From Bacteroidota bacterium (GTDB lineage: Bacteria; Bacteroidota; Bacteroidia; Cytophagales; Spirosomataceae): a stretch of DNA of 64,000 bases. How positions within the stretch are numbered: position 1 is the stretch's first letter; each line of letters opens with the position of its first letter. Shown piece after piece: positions 52,889 through 62,068 of the stretch. The translations under genes and the position numbers were made by a program. The stretch lies in the NCBI GenBank assembly GCA_020161355.1, contig JAIUOF010000001.1, positions 744,001-808,000 on the forward strand, given 5' to 3'. The notes under the pieces are model-generated. The model searched no databases, was not told the origin of the DNA, and was given only the letters and a program-made list of their open reading frames with translations.

Positions 52889-53752
52889 ATGGGTATGAAT
52901 AATATCGGCGAACTTATTAATCTTATTTCTTTAGAAAAATTGAGTGATTCGGTTTTTTTGGGGCAAAATTATCAGGCACCTTGGAAACGCGTATTTGGAG
53001 GTCAGGTATTGGCTCAATCGCTCAGTGCCGCCACACAGACTGTCGAATCAGGAAGAATCGCACATTCGATGCATGCCTACTTCCTTTTGGCAGGCGACAT
53101 CAGTATTCCCATTGTATTTGAAGTTGAAAAAGTCAGGGATGGTGGAAGTTTTAGTACAAGAAGAGTAGTGGCGAAACAAAACGGAATCGCTATTTTTTTT
53201 ATGTCGGTTTCATTCAATAAAATTCAGGAAGGCTATGACCATCAGATAGAAATGCCGCAGGTACCGGGGCCCGAAGGTTTGAAGTCTGACGAGGATCTTT
53301 TGAAAAAATTCAAGCTTTTTGTACCCAATACCATTTTTGAATTGGTAAAAACAAGGCCTTTCGAGTTTAGAATGGTGGAAAAAGTAAGCTTTCTGGATTT
53401 TTCAAAAAAACTGCCTTTCCGACATTTTTGGTTTAAATCTCATGAAAAACTGGACGTTTCGCCACAGTTGCATCAACAATTATTATCTTATGTTTCGGAT
53501 TACAATCTTTTGACAACAGCCACTTTGCCGCATTCCAAAAGCCCGATTTCTAAAGATATTTTTATTGCCAGCCTTGACCATGCCATGTGGTTTCACCGTG
53601 ATTTCAGAATTGATGACTGGTTACTGTATGCCATTGACAGCCCAAGTGCTTCCAATGGCAGGGGTTTTGCCCGAGGAAATATTTTTACAAAAGATGGCAT
53701 TCTGGTTGCTTCGGTTGTTCAGGAAGGTGTTATCAGACCCGCAAAAAAATAA
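52889..53752 (+). CDS. tesB: Acyl-CoA thioesterase II (TesB type)
   Basis: A 287-aa cytoplasmic enzyme that hydrolyses acyl-CoA to free fatty acid and CoA. It has the double hot-dog layout: VFLGQNYQAPWKRVFGGQVL and SMHAYFLLAGDISIPIVFEV, then SFSTRRVVAKQNG in the first half, and IASLDHAMWFHRDFRIDDWL with the catalytic Asp, then SPSASNGRGFARGNIFTKDG in the second. The length matches TesB. It could start at 52889 or at the ATG two codons later. The nitronate monooxygenase gene follows 15 bp downstream on the same strand. Confidence 0.95.
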   Translation: MGMNNIGELINLISLEKLSDSVFLGQNYQAPWKRVFGGQVLAQSLSAATQTVESGRIAHSMHAYFLLAGDISIPIVFEVEKVRDGGSFSTRRVVAKQNGIAIFFMSVSFNKIQEGYDHQIEMPQVPGPEGLKSDEDLLKKFKLFVPNTIFELVKTRPFEFRMVEKVSFLDFSKKLPFRHFWFKSHEKLDVSPQLHQQLLSYVSDYNLLTTATLPHSKSPISKDIFIASLDHAMWFHRDFRIDDWLLYAIDSPSASNGRGFARGNIFTKDGILVASVVQEGVIRPAKK

Positions 53753-53767
53753 AATCAACCATAGATA

Positions 53768-54736
53768 ATGAACCCATTTCAAAATTTAGAATTACCGGTA
53801 GTCGCAGCACCCATGTTTTTGATTTCTAATCCAAAAATGGTGATTGAATGTTGCAAAAATGGTATAGTAGGCACCTTTCCGGCTTTAAATCAAAGGTCCA
53901 CTGAGGGTTTTGAAGAATGGATTATTGAAATAAAAACAGCCCTTGAAGATTTTGAAAAAGAAACAGGTAAGAAGCCTGCTCCGTTTGGCGTAAACTTGAT
54001 TGTACACCCTACCAATCAGCGGTTATTGGCTGATATGCAAGTTGTTGTCAAACACAAAATACCCTTGATAATAACCTCTCTGGGGGCTGTTGCTCAGGTG
54101 GTCGATGCGGCGCATAGTTACGGAGGTTTGGTTTTTCATGATGTAATCAAAAGAAGACATGCAGAAAAAGCCGCTGAAGCCGGAGTAGATGGGCTTATTT
54201 TGGTAACTGCCGGAGCTGGAGGGCATGGTGGAACTTTGAATCCTATGCCATTTATTGCAGAAGTAAAATCATTCTTCAAAAAAACAATTTTGCTTTCAGG
54301 ATGTATAAGTACCGGCCGGGATATAGCTTCCGCCCTACAAATGGGAGCCGATTTGGCTTACATCGGAACGAGGTTGATTAATACCACCGAAGCTAATGCT
54401 CCCGAGGAATATAAAGAAATGATCAACCAAAGTGGTGCGACCGATGTGGTTTACACTGCAGCTGTATCAGGAGTCAATGCCAATTTTCTTAAAAAAAGCC
54501 TAGAAAATAACGGTATTACTAGTGAAATGCTGGAAAGTAAAGCTAAAATTGATTTCGGAAAAGAGTTGGACGCCGGACAAGCCGAGGCGAAAGCCTGGAA
54601 AACGGTTTGGTCAGCGGGACAGGGAGTGGCTTCAATCAATGATATTTTACCGCTAAAATACCTTGTAATGCGACTAAAGACGGAATTTTCTGAAGCTATA
54701 ATTTCACAGCAAAAATGGTTGGAAATATATAAATAA
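53768..54736 (+). CDS. Nitronate monooxygenase-type FMN enzyme
   Basis: A 322-aa FMN-dependent TIM-barrel enzyme of the nitronate monooxygenase / 2-nitropropane dioxygenase family. Visible segments are LPVVAAPMFLISNP at the start, PFGVNLIVHPTN, IPLIITSLGAVAQVV, DGLILVTAGAGGHGG with the FMN-binding Gly-His, TILLSGCISTGRDIASALQM and ADLAYIGTRLINTTEA. These enzymes oxidise propionate-3-nitronate or related nitronates to protect metabolism; some members reduce other substrates. It is probably co-transcribed with tesB upstream and the CLC gene 10 bp downstream. Confidence 0.9.
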   Translation: MNPFQNLELPVVAAPMFLISNPKMVIECCKNGIVGTFPALNQRSTEGFEEWIIEIKTALEDFEKETGKKPAPFGVNLIVHPTNQRLLADMQVVVKHKIPLIITSLGAVAQVVDAAHSYGGLVFHDVIKRRHAEKAAEAGVDGLILVTAGAGGHGGTLNPMPFIAEVKSFFKKTILLSGCISTGRDIASALQMGADLAYIGTRLINTTEANAPEEYKEMINQSGATDVVYTAAVSGVNANFLKKSLENNGITSEMLESKAKIDFGKELDAGQAEAKAWKTVWSAGQGVASINDILPLKYLVMRLKTEFSEAIISQQKWLEIYK

Positions 54737-54746
54737 TCCTAAAAAA

Positions 54747-56003
54747 GTGTTTTATAAAAAATACCCTGCTTTATTTTACACCTTTAAATGGCTAGTAATC
54801 AGCCTCATAATCGGAGTTCCGATTGGTGCAATGAGTTACTTTTTTTTGGTAACCTTAGCCATAGCAACCTCCTACCGTGAGGCTCATTCACAGATCATCC
54901 TTTTGCTACCATTGGGTGGATTATCGGTGGCCGTTCTTTATAAGTATTTTGGCCAGGATGTTAAATCCGGAAACAACCTTTTAATAGATAATATACAAAA
55001 ATCTGGAAAAACCATTCCAATCAAAATGGCAACTTTTATTTATATAGGTACCATCATCACACATTTATTTGGTGGCTCTGCAGGACGTGAAGGCACAGCA
55101 TTACAAATGGCGGGAGCATTTGCTGACCAGCTTTCCAAACCGTTAAAATTAAATAGTTCGGATCGAAAAATACTCCTCATTTCAGCAATTGCAGCCGGAT
55201 TCGGAGCTGTTTTTGGTACACCATTGGCTGGAGCAGTTTTTGCACTGGAATTTTATTTGGTAGGGAAAATCAGGTATAATGCCATTTTCCCAGCTTTTAT
55301 AACTGCCATTGGGGCAGACTATACTGCAAGAGCTTTGGGTGCCCCTCATAGTCATTTTTTTTCAGAACCGACTTTAGGCTTAAAACCTGCCTTCTTAATT
55401 TTCAGTATTATATCAGGAGTTTTATTTGGTTTGACAGCCGCTTTTTTTAGCAAAACTTTACATTTTTTGACTGATTTTTTTTCAAAAAATATCAAAAATG
55501 AATTACTGAGGCCAGTTATTGGAGGAAGTATTCTGGTAGTAATAATTTTAATTTGGGGAAATACTAAATATTTGGGATTAGGTGTACCAGAAATCGAAAA
55601 TTCATTTCTCAAAATATCAGACCCACAGGATTTTATCTTCAAAATACTGCTTACCTCGCTTACAATTTCTGCCGGATTTAAAGGAGGTGAAGTAACGCCA
55701 TTATTTTTTATTGGTGCAACTTTAGGAAGTGCTCTGGCAGCCATTTTCCCGCTTCCTGTAGCACTTTTGGCTTCGATGGGTTTTGTTGCTGTATTTGCAG
55801 GGGCTACTAATACACCTTTGGCTTGTCTGCTTATGGGTTTGGAACTATTTGGCAGCCAGAATGGGATTTACCTGGCCATAGCAGTTATCGTTTCGTATTT
55901 ATTTAGTGGTCATACAGGCATATATCTCAACCAAATAATTGGAGAACCCAAAAACCGAAATCTTGATCACCATAAAGATAAGAGCCTGAGAGAGTTGTTA
56001 TAA
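54747..56003 (+). CDS. CLC-family transporter, fluoride (CLC-F) type
   Basis: A 418-aa inner-membrane protein with about ten helices and a GTG start. It is a CLC anion transporter. The filter region reads HLFGGSAGREGTALQMAGA, so the gating Glu is Glu115 in GREGT instead of the GREGP of chloride CLCs. The GSGIPE motif is replaced by GLGVPEIENSF, and GGEVTPLFFIGATLG replaces the usual GxFxP segment. These changes match my memory of fluoride/proton antiporters of the CLC-F clade, which protect cells from fluoride. No fluoride riboswitch is visible, and the gene follows the upstream gene by 10 bp. The substrate is an inference. Confidence 0.8.
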   Translation: MFYKKYPALFYTFKWLVISLIIGVPIGAMSYFFLVTLAIATSYREAHSQIILLLPLGGLSVAVLYKYFGQDVKSGNNLLIDNIQKSGKTIPIKMATFIYIGTIITHLFGGSAGREGTALQMAGAFADQLSKPLKLNSSDRKILLISAIAAGFGAVFGTPLAGAVFALEFYLVGKIRYNAIFPAFITAIGADYTARALGAPHSHFFSEPTLGLKPAFLIFSIISGVLFGLTAAFFSKTLHFLTDFFSKNIKNELLRPVIGGSILVVIILIWGNTKYLGLGVPEIENSFLKISDPQDFIFKILLTSLTISAGFKGGEVTPLFFIGATLGSALAAIFPLPVALLASMGFVAVFAGATNTPLACLLMGLELFGSQNGIYLAIAVIVSYLFSGHTGIYLNQIIGEPKNRNLDHHKDKSLRELL

Positions 56004-56031
56004 CCCAAAAACCTCGCAAGGCTTTTGGGTT
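56002..56031. terminator. Bidirectional hairpin between convergent genes
   Basis: Stem AACCCAAAA (56002-56010) and TTTTGGGTT (56023-56031), extended by CCT/AGG past one mismatch. It lies between the CLC gene, whose stop it overlaps, and the - strand adaptor gene ending at 56043. T-tails are weak on both sides. Confidence 0.75.
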
Positions 56032-56042
56032 AATAAAAATCA

Positions 56043-57176
56043 TTATTCTTCTGAGCTGCCGTTATCGACGAAGCTTACGCCTTTGGTAACAATCTCTCGG
56101 GAGATTTTTGGAGAAATTATTTCAATATAACCATTTGATGTCCTACCGGTTTTTATAGCAATTTTTTCAAATCTAACCCCTGTTTTTTCTGATGTTTTTA
56201 CATAAACGTAGGTTCCTTCAGAAGAGGTAAGTAAGGCTGATTCTTTCACAGCAGGTACCATTGTATTAGAAGTCGTAATTTTTCCGGATATGAACTGCCC
56301 AGGTTTTAATGTCTGCTCAAATGCTTCATTATCAATATGAATATGTAAATTGAGAGATTTTTTATCAGGGTCGACGGTTCGGTCAATTAGATAAACTTTC
56401 CCGGTTTGTGTAAGTCCTTTTGTATCTGTAAATTCTACTTTTTGACCAATATTTACCAAATACATATCATTTCCAAATACTTTTAATTCGGCATGAATAT
56501 GTTGGGTACTTACCAGTTCAAACAGCTCTTCTCCTGCCAGAAAATTCTTCCCGTTTGACACTTTCACATCTTTTACATAAGCTGAAGAAGGAGCTCTCAG
56601 GGAATAATATGCAGAAATATTACCCTGTTGTAGCAGAGAAGGCGAAATACCTAATACTTTTAATTTCTCTGCCAAAGCTCTTGTATTTAATTGATTAAGC
56701 TTGAACTGATTTTCTATTTCCTGATATTTACGTTTGGCGGTGGCGTCATTGGCCAAAAGATTTTTTTGTCTCTCCAATTCCTGACTTAGAAATTCCCCTT
56801 TAATTTTTTCAGATAAATAATCCTGCTGGGTTTGTAGAAGCTCCATACTTTGGATCTCGGCCAAAAGCTCTCCTTTTTTCAGGAATCTACCCGGCAAAAC
56901 CGTATGATTGATTTTTGAAACTACACCCTGCAATGGATAATTAATCGAGAAGGTTTGATCAGGTGGTACATCCACTACACCGTTCAGTACTATTGCATTT
57001 TGCATTTCTTTCATTTCAACCATTCCTGTTTCGATAGGAAGGTTCTTAGCTCTGGAAGTTTCAAAGAAAATTCCTGTCTTTGTAGAATCTGTAGTTGTTT
57101 CTGAAGTTTTCTCTTTATCAGAAGAACATGAGAAAAATGCTAAACTACCTACTATTGCTATTAATAACTTATTCAT
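56043..57176 (-). CDS. RND efflux periplasmic adaptor lipoprotein (CzcB/CusB type)
   Basis: A 377-aa lipoprotein that links the inner-membrane pump to the outer-membrane channel. The ATG at 57176 gives the signal MNKLLIAIVGSLAFFSC with Cys17; an ATG further upstream lies inside the preceding gene. Adaptor features are VLNGVVDVPPDQTFSINYPL, GVVSKINHTVLPGRFLKKGE, a helical hairpin (LQTQQDYLSEKIKGEFLSQE), LRAPSSAYVKDVKVSNGKN, and beta-barrel and proximal parts (HAELKVFGNDMYLVNIGQKV, FISGKITTSNTMVPAV). It overlaps the TolC-like gene by eight bases and is the last gene of the operon. Confidence 0.93.
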   Translation of the reverse strand: MNKLLIAIVGSLAFFSCSSDKEKTSETTTDSTKTGIFFETSRAKNLPIETGMVEMKEMQNAIVLNGVVDVPPDQTFSINYPLQGVVSKINHTVLPGRFLKKGELLAEIQSMELLQTQQDYLSEKIKGEFLSQELERQKNLLANDATAKRKYQEIENQFKLNQLNTRALAEKLKVLGISPSLLQQGNISAYYSLRAPSSAYVKDVKVSNGKNFLAGEELFELVSTQHIHAELKVFGNDMYLVNIGQKVEFTDTKGLTQTGKVYLIDRTVDPDKKSLNLHIHIDNEAFEQTLKPGQFISGKITTSNTMVPAVKESALLTSSEGTYVYVKTSEKTGVRFEKIAIKTGRTSNGYIEIISPKISREIVTKGVSFVDNGSSEE

Positions 57177-58368
57177 TTTCAGATATATAATAAATTTTTG
57201 AAATTGTAATATTCTTTTCTTTTTCCAAATCAACCAAATTGTTTTTGTATCCGAGATACTGCCCAAAAACAATGTACCATTCGGTATATTCCACCTGCCC
57301 TTCTTTATACTTATTTAAAAGAATGGACAACGATTTTTCGGCATCAGGTAAACTCGAATTTCTGATTATGCTGAGCTGTTTTTCTATGATTTCTAATTGA
57401 TTAAACAAGGAATTCAACTCTGCACGCATCTGAAAATCAAATTTATCTCTTTGCTGTTCAGCCATTTCAACCCTTAGTTTAGCTGATTGCTGACGGGCAT
57501 TGAATGCTTTCACAAATATTGGAATTTCGACACCCATTACGCCCACAAATTGTCTGAGGCTACCCTGCATACTTTGATTATAAACACCTGCATTGAAGGA
57601 TGGTTTTTTAAAATCTTTTATCGTCAACACTTCTTTTAATGCATTATCAATGAAGCTGTTGTTAAGTTTTTTTACCGGATTATCCGGAATAAAACCGTTA
57701 ACCATTCCAATATATGTCCATGGTTCTGCATAAGAAAACTTAGGAAGTGAAGTTTGATTTACAATCTGGTTTAATTGTAACTCAAGGTTTTTCCTTTCCA
57801 TTTCAAGTACTGATAAATTCCTTGTCAACTCGTTTTCTTTTAGCCTGACATTTAAAAAATCAGATTGATCTGTTTCGCCCTGATCAAACTTTTGCCGGTA
57901 AACCCTGCTCAAATCTTTCAATTTTTCCAGTTCCTGGTTAATTATTTCGGTCTTGGAATTCACCGCAGAGAGAGAAGCATAAATCATTCTGATCTCCAGC
58001 TTTAGTTGTCGTTTCAAAACATCGGCTTGGGCGGCCGCAGTTTGACTCAAAGAAGTAAGGTATTGCTTTCTGTTTTTATAAACCGAAGGCAAATCAAAAG
58101 TTTGGGAAAACCCAAGGGTATAATCTCTCACAAATGGATTTTGAATATTTCCCACCTGAAGCTCTACCGGCATTTTAGGCATTTCGTATGCCGTATTGAT
58201 TTGTGCCTTATGCATTTCGGTATTTTTATACGCCATTTGTAAATCACGGTTCTGACTGTAAGCCAGCTGGATCAGCTGATTCAATTCGGAATTTTGTGCA
58301 AAAAGACCTTGAAGAGGTGAAAGTAATATCAAACCCCAAATAGTTATTTTTGTTACACTTTTTTTCAT
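57169..58368 (-). CDS. TolC-family outer-membrane efflux channel (CzcC type)
   Basis: A 399-aa outer-membrane protein with a signal peptide of about 24 residues (LLSPLQGLFAQ). It has the two related halves of the outer-membrane efflux protein family: LNQLIQLAYSQNRDLQMAYK, PMPVELQ-type strand FVRDYTLGFSQTFDLPSVYK, long helices around LRVEMAEQQRDKFDFQMRAE, and a C-terminal ISKIYYISENE. It forms the export duct for the RND pump encoded just upstream (three-base gap) and overlaps the adaptor gene downstream. Confidence 0.92.
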   Translation of the reverse strand: MKKSVTKITIWGLILLSPLQGLFAQNSELNQLIQLAYSQNRDLQMAYKNTEMHKAQINTAYEMPKMPVELQVGNIQNPFVRDYTLGFSQTFDLPSVYKNRKQYLTSLSQTAAAQADVLKRQLKLEIRMIYASLSAVNSKTEIINQELEKLKDLSRVYRQKFDQGETDQSDFLNVRLKENELTRNLSVLEMERKNLELQLNQIVNQTSLPKFSYAEPWTYIGMVNGFIPDNPVKKLNNSFIDNALKEVLTIKDFKKPSFNAGVYNQSMQGSLRQFVGVMGVEIPIFVKAFNARQQSAKLRVEMAEQQRDKFDFQMRAELNSLFNQLEIIEKQLSIIRNSSLPDAEKSLSILLNKYKEGQVEYTEWYIVFGQYLGYKNNLVDLEKEKNITISKIYYISENE

Positions 58369-58371
58369 TTT

Positions 58372-61300
58372 TCAAAGTCCTTTTTTATTGTGAGAATACC
58401 GCATAAAAATCATATAAATAATTGGCAGTACCACTAATGTTAACAAGGTAGAGGTGAACAAACCACCAATAACCACGGTTGCCAGAGGTTTCTGTACCTC
58501 GGCTCCTGCCGAATTAGACAGAGCCATTGGTAAGAATCCAAGAGAAGCTACCAGACCTGTAACCACCACCGGTCGGAACATAGATTTGACCCCTTCATTT
58601 ATCCTTTTCAAAATATCCTGCTCTTCAGATTGATTAAAATAACTGATTAAAACCAAACCATTAAGAACCGCCACTCCAAACAGTGCGATAAATCCAACAC
58701 CAGCTGAAATACTGAACGGCATTCCTCTCAATAGCAGAGCAAACACACCCCCAATAGCAGAAAAAGGAATGGCACTAAACACGAGACCCGCTTGAGTAAA
58801 AGAAGAAAGTGAAAAGTATAACAAGAAGAAAATGAGTACCATAGCTGCCGGAACTGCAAGCATGAGTCTGTTTTTGGCATTGAGCAAGTTCTCAAAAGAT
58901 CCGCCGTATTCAAAATAATATCCCGGCTCCAACTTTACTTTTTGCTCGATTTTCTGAGCTGCCTCATTGGCATAACCTTCCAGATCACGTCCACTAATAC
59001 TCACCCCTATGATAATTCTACGGTTTGATTTTTCTCTTGAAATCTGAGATGGTGCATTTTTGTAATCTATTTCTGCCAGATCAGAGAATTTCACCAGGGC
59101 TCCTTCGGGTGTTGTTACAGGAAGGTTTCTGATATGTTCGAGATCATCTGCTGCTGATTTGGCAAATCTAACCACCACGTCAAACCGCTTCTCTTTTTCA
59201 AAGAAAATCCCCGCGGCTTCTCCGGCAAAAGCGGTTTTTAGATTGAAATTGAGGTCATCGATATTAAATCCGTATTGCGAAAGCTTGGCTTTATCATATT
59301 TTACATTTATTTGAGGCCTGCCACTAATTCTCTCAATCTTTACAGTTTCAGTCCCTTCCATTTTATTAAGCACTTTTTCTACTTCATGTGCTTTTTTATT
59401 GAGCAATTCCAGATCCTGACCAAATATTTTTATGGCAAATTCCGATTTCGAGCCGGCGATCATCTCATTAAACCTCATCTGAATCGGTTGGGTAAATTCA
59501 GCTGTTGTACCCGGCATTTCTTCCTCCAGTACTTTACTCATTTTTTCAGCAAGTTCTGTACGGGTCTCAGCACTTGTCCATTCAGAATGGTCTTTTAGAT
59601 TTATCATAAGGTCAGACATTTCAGGTGGCATAGGATCAGTAGGTACTTCTGAAGAACCAATTCTTCCTACAATTTGCTGAATCTCAGGAAAATTCTTTTT
59701 AAGAACCTGCTGTGCTTTGGTGGTGGCAGCTATGGTGGTGTTCAAAGAGGAACCCTGAGGTGTTTGAAAATCTATGGCCATGTCGCCCTCATCCAAAGTC
59801 GGAATAAATTCCCCACCCATATTCATGAAAAGGGCAATGCTAATTCCAAATAAAACTACTGAAGCAAGCAATACCGATTTGTAATGCTTAATCGAATAAT
59901 CGAATGCAGGTTTGAATGTCCCAAAGAGCACATCTATTATTTTCTGAGAAAGTTTAAATTCTTTTTTACCTTCATTTTTTAATAAAAGTGAACTCATAGC
60001 CGGCACGTAAGTGATAGAGAGTAAAATAGCAACACTTAACGCTAAACTTACGGTCATGGCCATTGGTTTAAACATTTTACCTTCGATACCACCCAAAGAC
60101 AGGATTGGCAAATACACAATCAAAATTATCAAACCACCGAACAAGGCAGCTGAAAGTACTTTTTTCGTAGTCTGGAAAACTACACTGTCAAAAACATTGT
60201 TTCTGATTTTTTCTTCTTTAAACCTTTCATCGTGGTGAAGTTGATGCAATATGGCTTCAACAATAATGACGGAACAATCAACCAATAAACCAAAATCAAT
60301 AGCTCCAAGGCTCATCAAATTGGCAGTAATGCCAAAAATTTGCATCAAACCAAAGGTTATTATCATAGTGATGGGAATAACACTAGCTACGATTAAACCG
60401 GCCCGGATACTACCCATCAATAAAACCAATACAAATATCACGATCAATCCTCCCTCCATCAAATTGTTGCGGACCGTTTTTAAGGATTTATCTATTAGTT
60501 TTGTACGGTCGATAAAAGGTTTTATAACAACTCCTTCAGGAAGGTTTTTATTGATTTTTTCAATTCGCTCCTTAACCAGATTAATGGTTTTTTCTGAATC
60601 GGCTCCCTTAAGCATCAGAACGATGCCTCCCACGGCTTCTCCTTCTCCATTTCTGGTAAGTGCCCCAAATCTTTTGGCTGAACCGAACCGCAGTTGAGCA
60701 ATGTCTTTGACTAACACCGGCACCCCCCCTGACATTTTAATTACGATATTTCCAAGGTCCTCAAGTGAACTGGTGGCTCCTTCACCCCTTATAAAATAGG
60801 TCTGATCATTTTTTTCAATGTAACTACCCCCAGTGTTACGGTTATTGGCACTTACTGCATCATAAACTTCCCGAAGCGTAATACCTGTCTGGCCCAATCT
60901 GGAAGGATCTACACTTATTTCATATTGCTTAACAAACCCTCCAAAACTCGAAATTTCGGTGAGACCTTCTATACCGGAAAGTTGCCGTTTTACGATCCAA
61001 TCCTGCATGGTTCTTAGTTCTGTGAGGTCATATTTTTCTTTTGCGGCACCTTCAGTTTCAAGGGTGTATTGATAAATTTCGCCTAAGCCTGTTGTGATTG
61101 GGGCCAACTGCGGAGTACCAAAATTACCCGGTATTGCATCCTCGGCCATTTTTAACTGTTCCGAAGTCAGCTGACGTGCAAGAAGAATACTTATATCATC
61201 AGAAAATATTAATGTGATTACAGAAAGTCCTTGACGCGAAGTGGATCGTATGTCTTCGACATTCTGAATATTAAGAAAATATTGCTCCAGAGGGGCAGTA

Positions 61301-61494
61301 ATAAATTGCTCTACCTCCTGAGCCGCCAAAGTGGGTGTCTGTGTAATCACAACCACCTGGTTATTGGTAATGTCCGGTACGGCATCAATGGGCAATTTCT
61401 GAAAACCCACAATACCGCCTGCCAGAGCCAATGCTAATACAATACCCACCACTAATTTGTGATGAATACTATATTTGACAAGTTTTTCAAACAT
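58372..61494 (-). CDS. Heavy-metal RND efflux pump (CzcA type)
   Basis: A 1040-aa inner-membrane proton-driven pump with 12 helices and two large periplasmic loops. The start is typical (FEKLVKYSIHHKLVVGIVLA, then PIDAVPDITNNQVVVITQTP), with SRQGLSVITLIFSDD later. In TM4 it carries AIDFGLLVDCSVIIVEAI, the DFG-x-x-VD form of Czc/Cnr-type divalent-metal pumps and not the Cus form for copper and silver. Zinc, cobalt, cadmium or nickel is therefore the likely cargo. The order small protein, CzcA, TolC-like, CzcB is common in Bacteroidota. An AraC-type regulator gene is divergent. Confidence 0.95.
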   Translation of the reverse strand: MFEKLVKYSIHHKLVVGIVLALALAGGIVGFQKLPIDAVPDITNNQVVVITQTPTLAAQEVEQFITAPLEQYFLNIQNVEDIRSTSRQGLSVITLIFSDDISILLARQLTSEQLKMAEDAIPGNFGTPQLAPITTGLGEIYQYTLETEGAAKEKYDLTELRTMQDWIVKRQLSGIEGLTEISSFGGFVKQYEISVDPSRLGQTGITLREVYDAVSANNRNTGGSYIEKNDQTYFIRGEGATSSLEDLGNIVIKMSGGVPVLVKDIAQLRFGSAKRFGALTRNGEGEAVGGIVLMLKGADSEKTINLVKERIEKINKNLPEGVVIKPFIDRTKLIDKSLKTVRNNLMEGGLIVIFVLVLLMGSIRAGLIVASVIPITMIITFGLMQIFGITANLMSLGAIDFGLLVDCSVIIVEAILHQLHHDERFKEEKIRNNVFDSVVFQTTKKVLSAALFGGLIILIVYLPILSLGGIEGKMFKPMAMTVSLALSVAILLSITYVPAMSSLLLKNEGKKEFKLSQKIIDVLFGTFKPAFDYSIKHYKSVLLASVVLFGISIALFMNMGGEFIPTLDEGDMAIDFQTPQGSSLNTTIAATTKAQQVLKKNFPEIQQIVGRIGSSEVPTDPMPPEMSDLMINLKDHSEWTSAETRTELAEKMSKVLEEEMPGTTAEFTQPIQMRFNEMIAGSKSEFAIKIFGQDLELLNKKAHEVEKVLNKMEGTETVKIERISGRPQINVKYDKAKLSQYGFNIDDLNFNLKTAFAGEAAGIFFEKEKRFDVVVRFAKSAADDLEHIRNLPVTTPEGALVKFSDLAEIDYKNAPSQISREKSNRRIIIGVSISGRDLEGYANEAAQKIEQKVKLEPGYYFEYGGSFENLLNAKNRLMLAVPAAMVLIFFLLYFSLSSFTQAGLVFSAIPFSAIGGVFALLLRGMPFSISAGVGFIALFGVAVLNGLVLISYFNQSEEQDILKRINEGVKSMFRPVVVTGLVASLGFLPMALSNSAGAEVQKPLATVVIGGLFTSTLLTLVVLPIIYMIFMRYSHNKKGL

Positions 61495-61540
61495 AATAAT
61501 TGAATTATAAAAAATAAATAAAAAAGGAAAATTGAACTTA

Positions 61541-61936
61541 TTATCCTTTTTGAGGGGGATTGAGCAAGGTCTTCAGATAGTCAAACCTGTAAGTATTAAT
61601 GTAGCTGTTATTTACTTTCTTTTCAAAGTTTCCCAAAAAATTGTTGTCTTCAAAATGTAGCACAATTGGATGTCCAGGTATAGAAATCGCTAAAAAACCG
61701 GATTCAAAGGAAGGGAGGTTTTTGTGATCAGAACTCGACTTGTGTTTGGAATCTGAAGCATAATGTTCCCAGAAGAATGTATGGAAATCCTCACCAAGTT
61801 TTTGATGGACTTTAAAATGTTGGTAAAGTTTACCTATTTTGATTGCTTCCGTCATGCCTATTGCATTAGGCAACAGACTTTCAACCAAAATTATGGCCGT
61901 AAGCACAAAAACAAATAGCTTTTTTATCATCTTCAA
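61541..61936 (-). CDS. Small exported His-rich protein heading the metal-efflux operon
   Basis: A 131-aa protein with a signal peptide of about 25 residues (KLFVFVLTAIILVESLLPN). The mature part is rich in histidine and acidic residues: YQHFKVHQKLGEDFHTFFWEH, then SKHKSSSDHKN, and later GHPIVLHFEDN. It lies 46 bp before the CzcA gene. I do not know a named family, but the His clusters and position suggest a periplasmic metal-binding or sensing accessory of the pump. Confidence 0.7.
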   Translation of the reverse strand: MKMIKKLFVFVLTAIILVESLLPNAIGMTEAIKIGKLYQHFKVHQKLGEDFHTFFWEHYASDSKHKSSSDHKNLPSFESGFLAISIPGHPIVLHFEDNNFLGNFEKKVNNSYINTYRFDYLKTLLNPPQKG

Positions 61937-61999
61937 AATTAAACATATTTTCTTATAAAAACATTCCCATTTATAAAAACCAGGTAAAATTGTTAATTT

Positions 62000-62013
62000 T
62001 AAACAAAAGTTTA
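62000..62013. promoter_or_regulatory. Short palindrome in the metal-efflux/AraC divergent region
   Basis: TAAAC-AAAA-GTTTA is a perfect 5-bp inverted repeat, midway between the two divergent starts (61936 and 62069). It is a weak candidate operator. Confidence 0.3.
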
Positions 62014-62068
62014 TTCTTAAATTGCTCTTGAAATATTAGCCTTGAATTTAGCTCTCCAAAAGGAATAC

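Noticed and set aside
54700..54760. Fluoride riboswitch before the CLC-type gene
   Set aside because: Only 10 bases separate it from the previous gene and no riboswitch-like motif was found.
61979..62068. Longer TTG start at 62042 for the AraC-type regulator gene
   Set aside because: The ATG at 62069 fits the family start and leaves more room for the divergent promoters.
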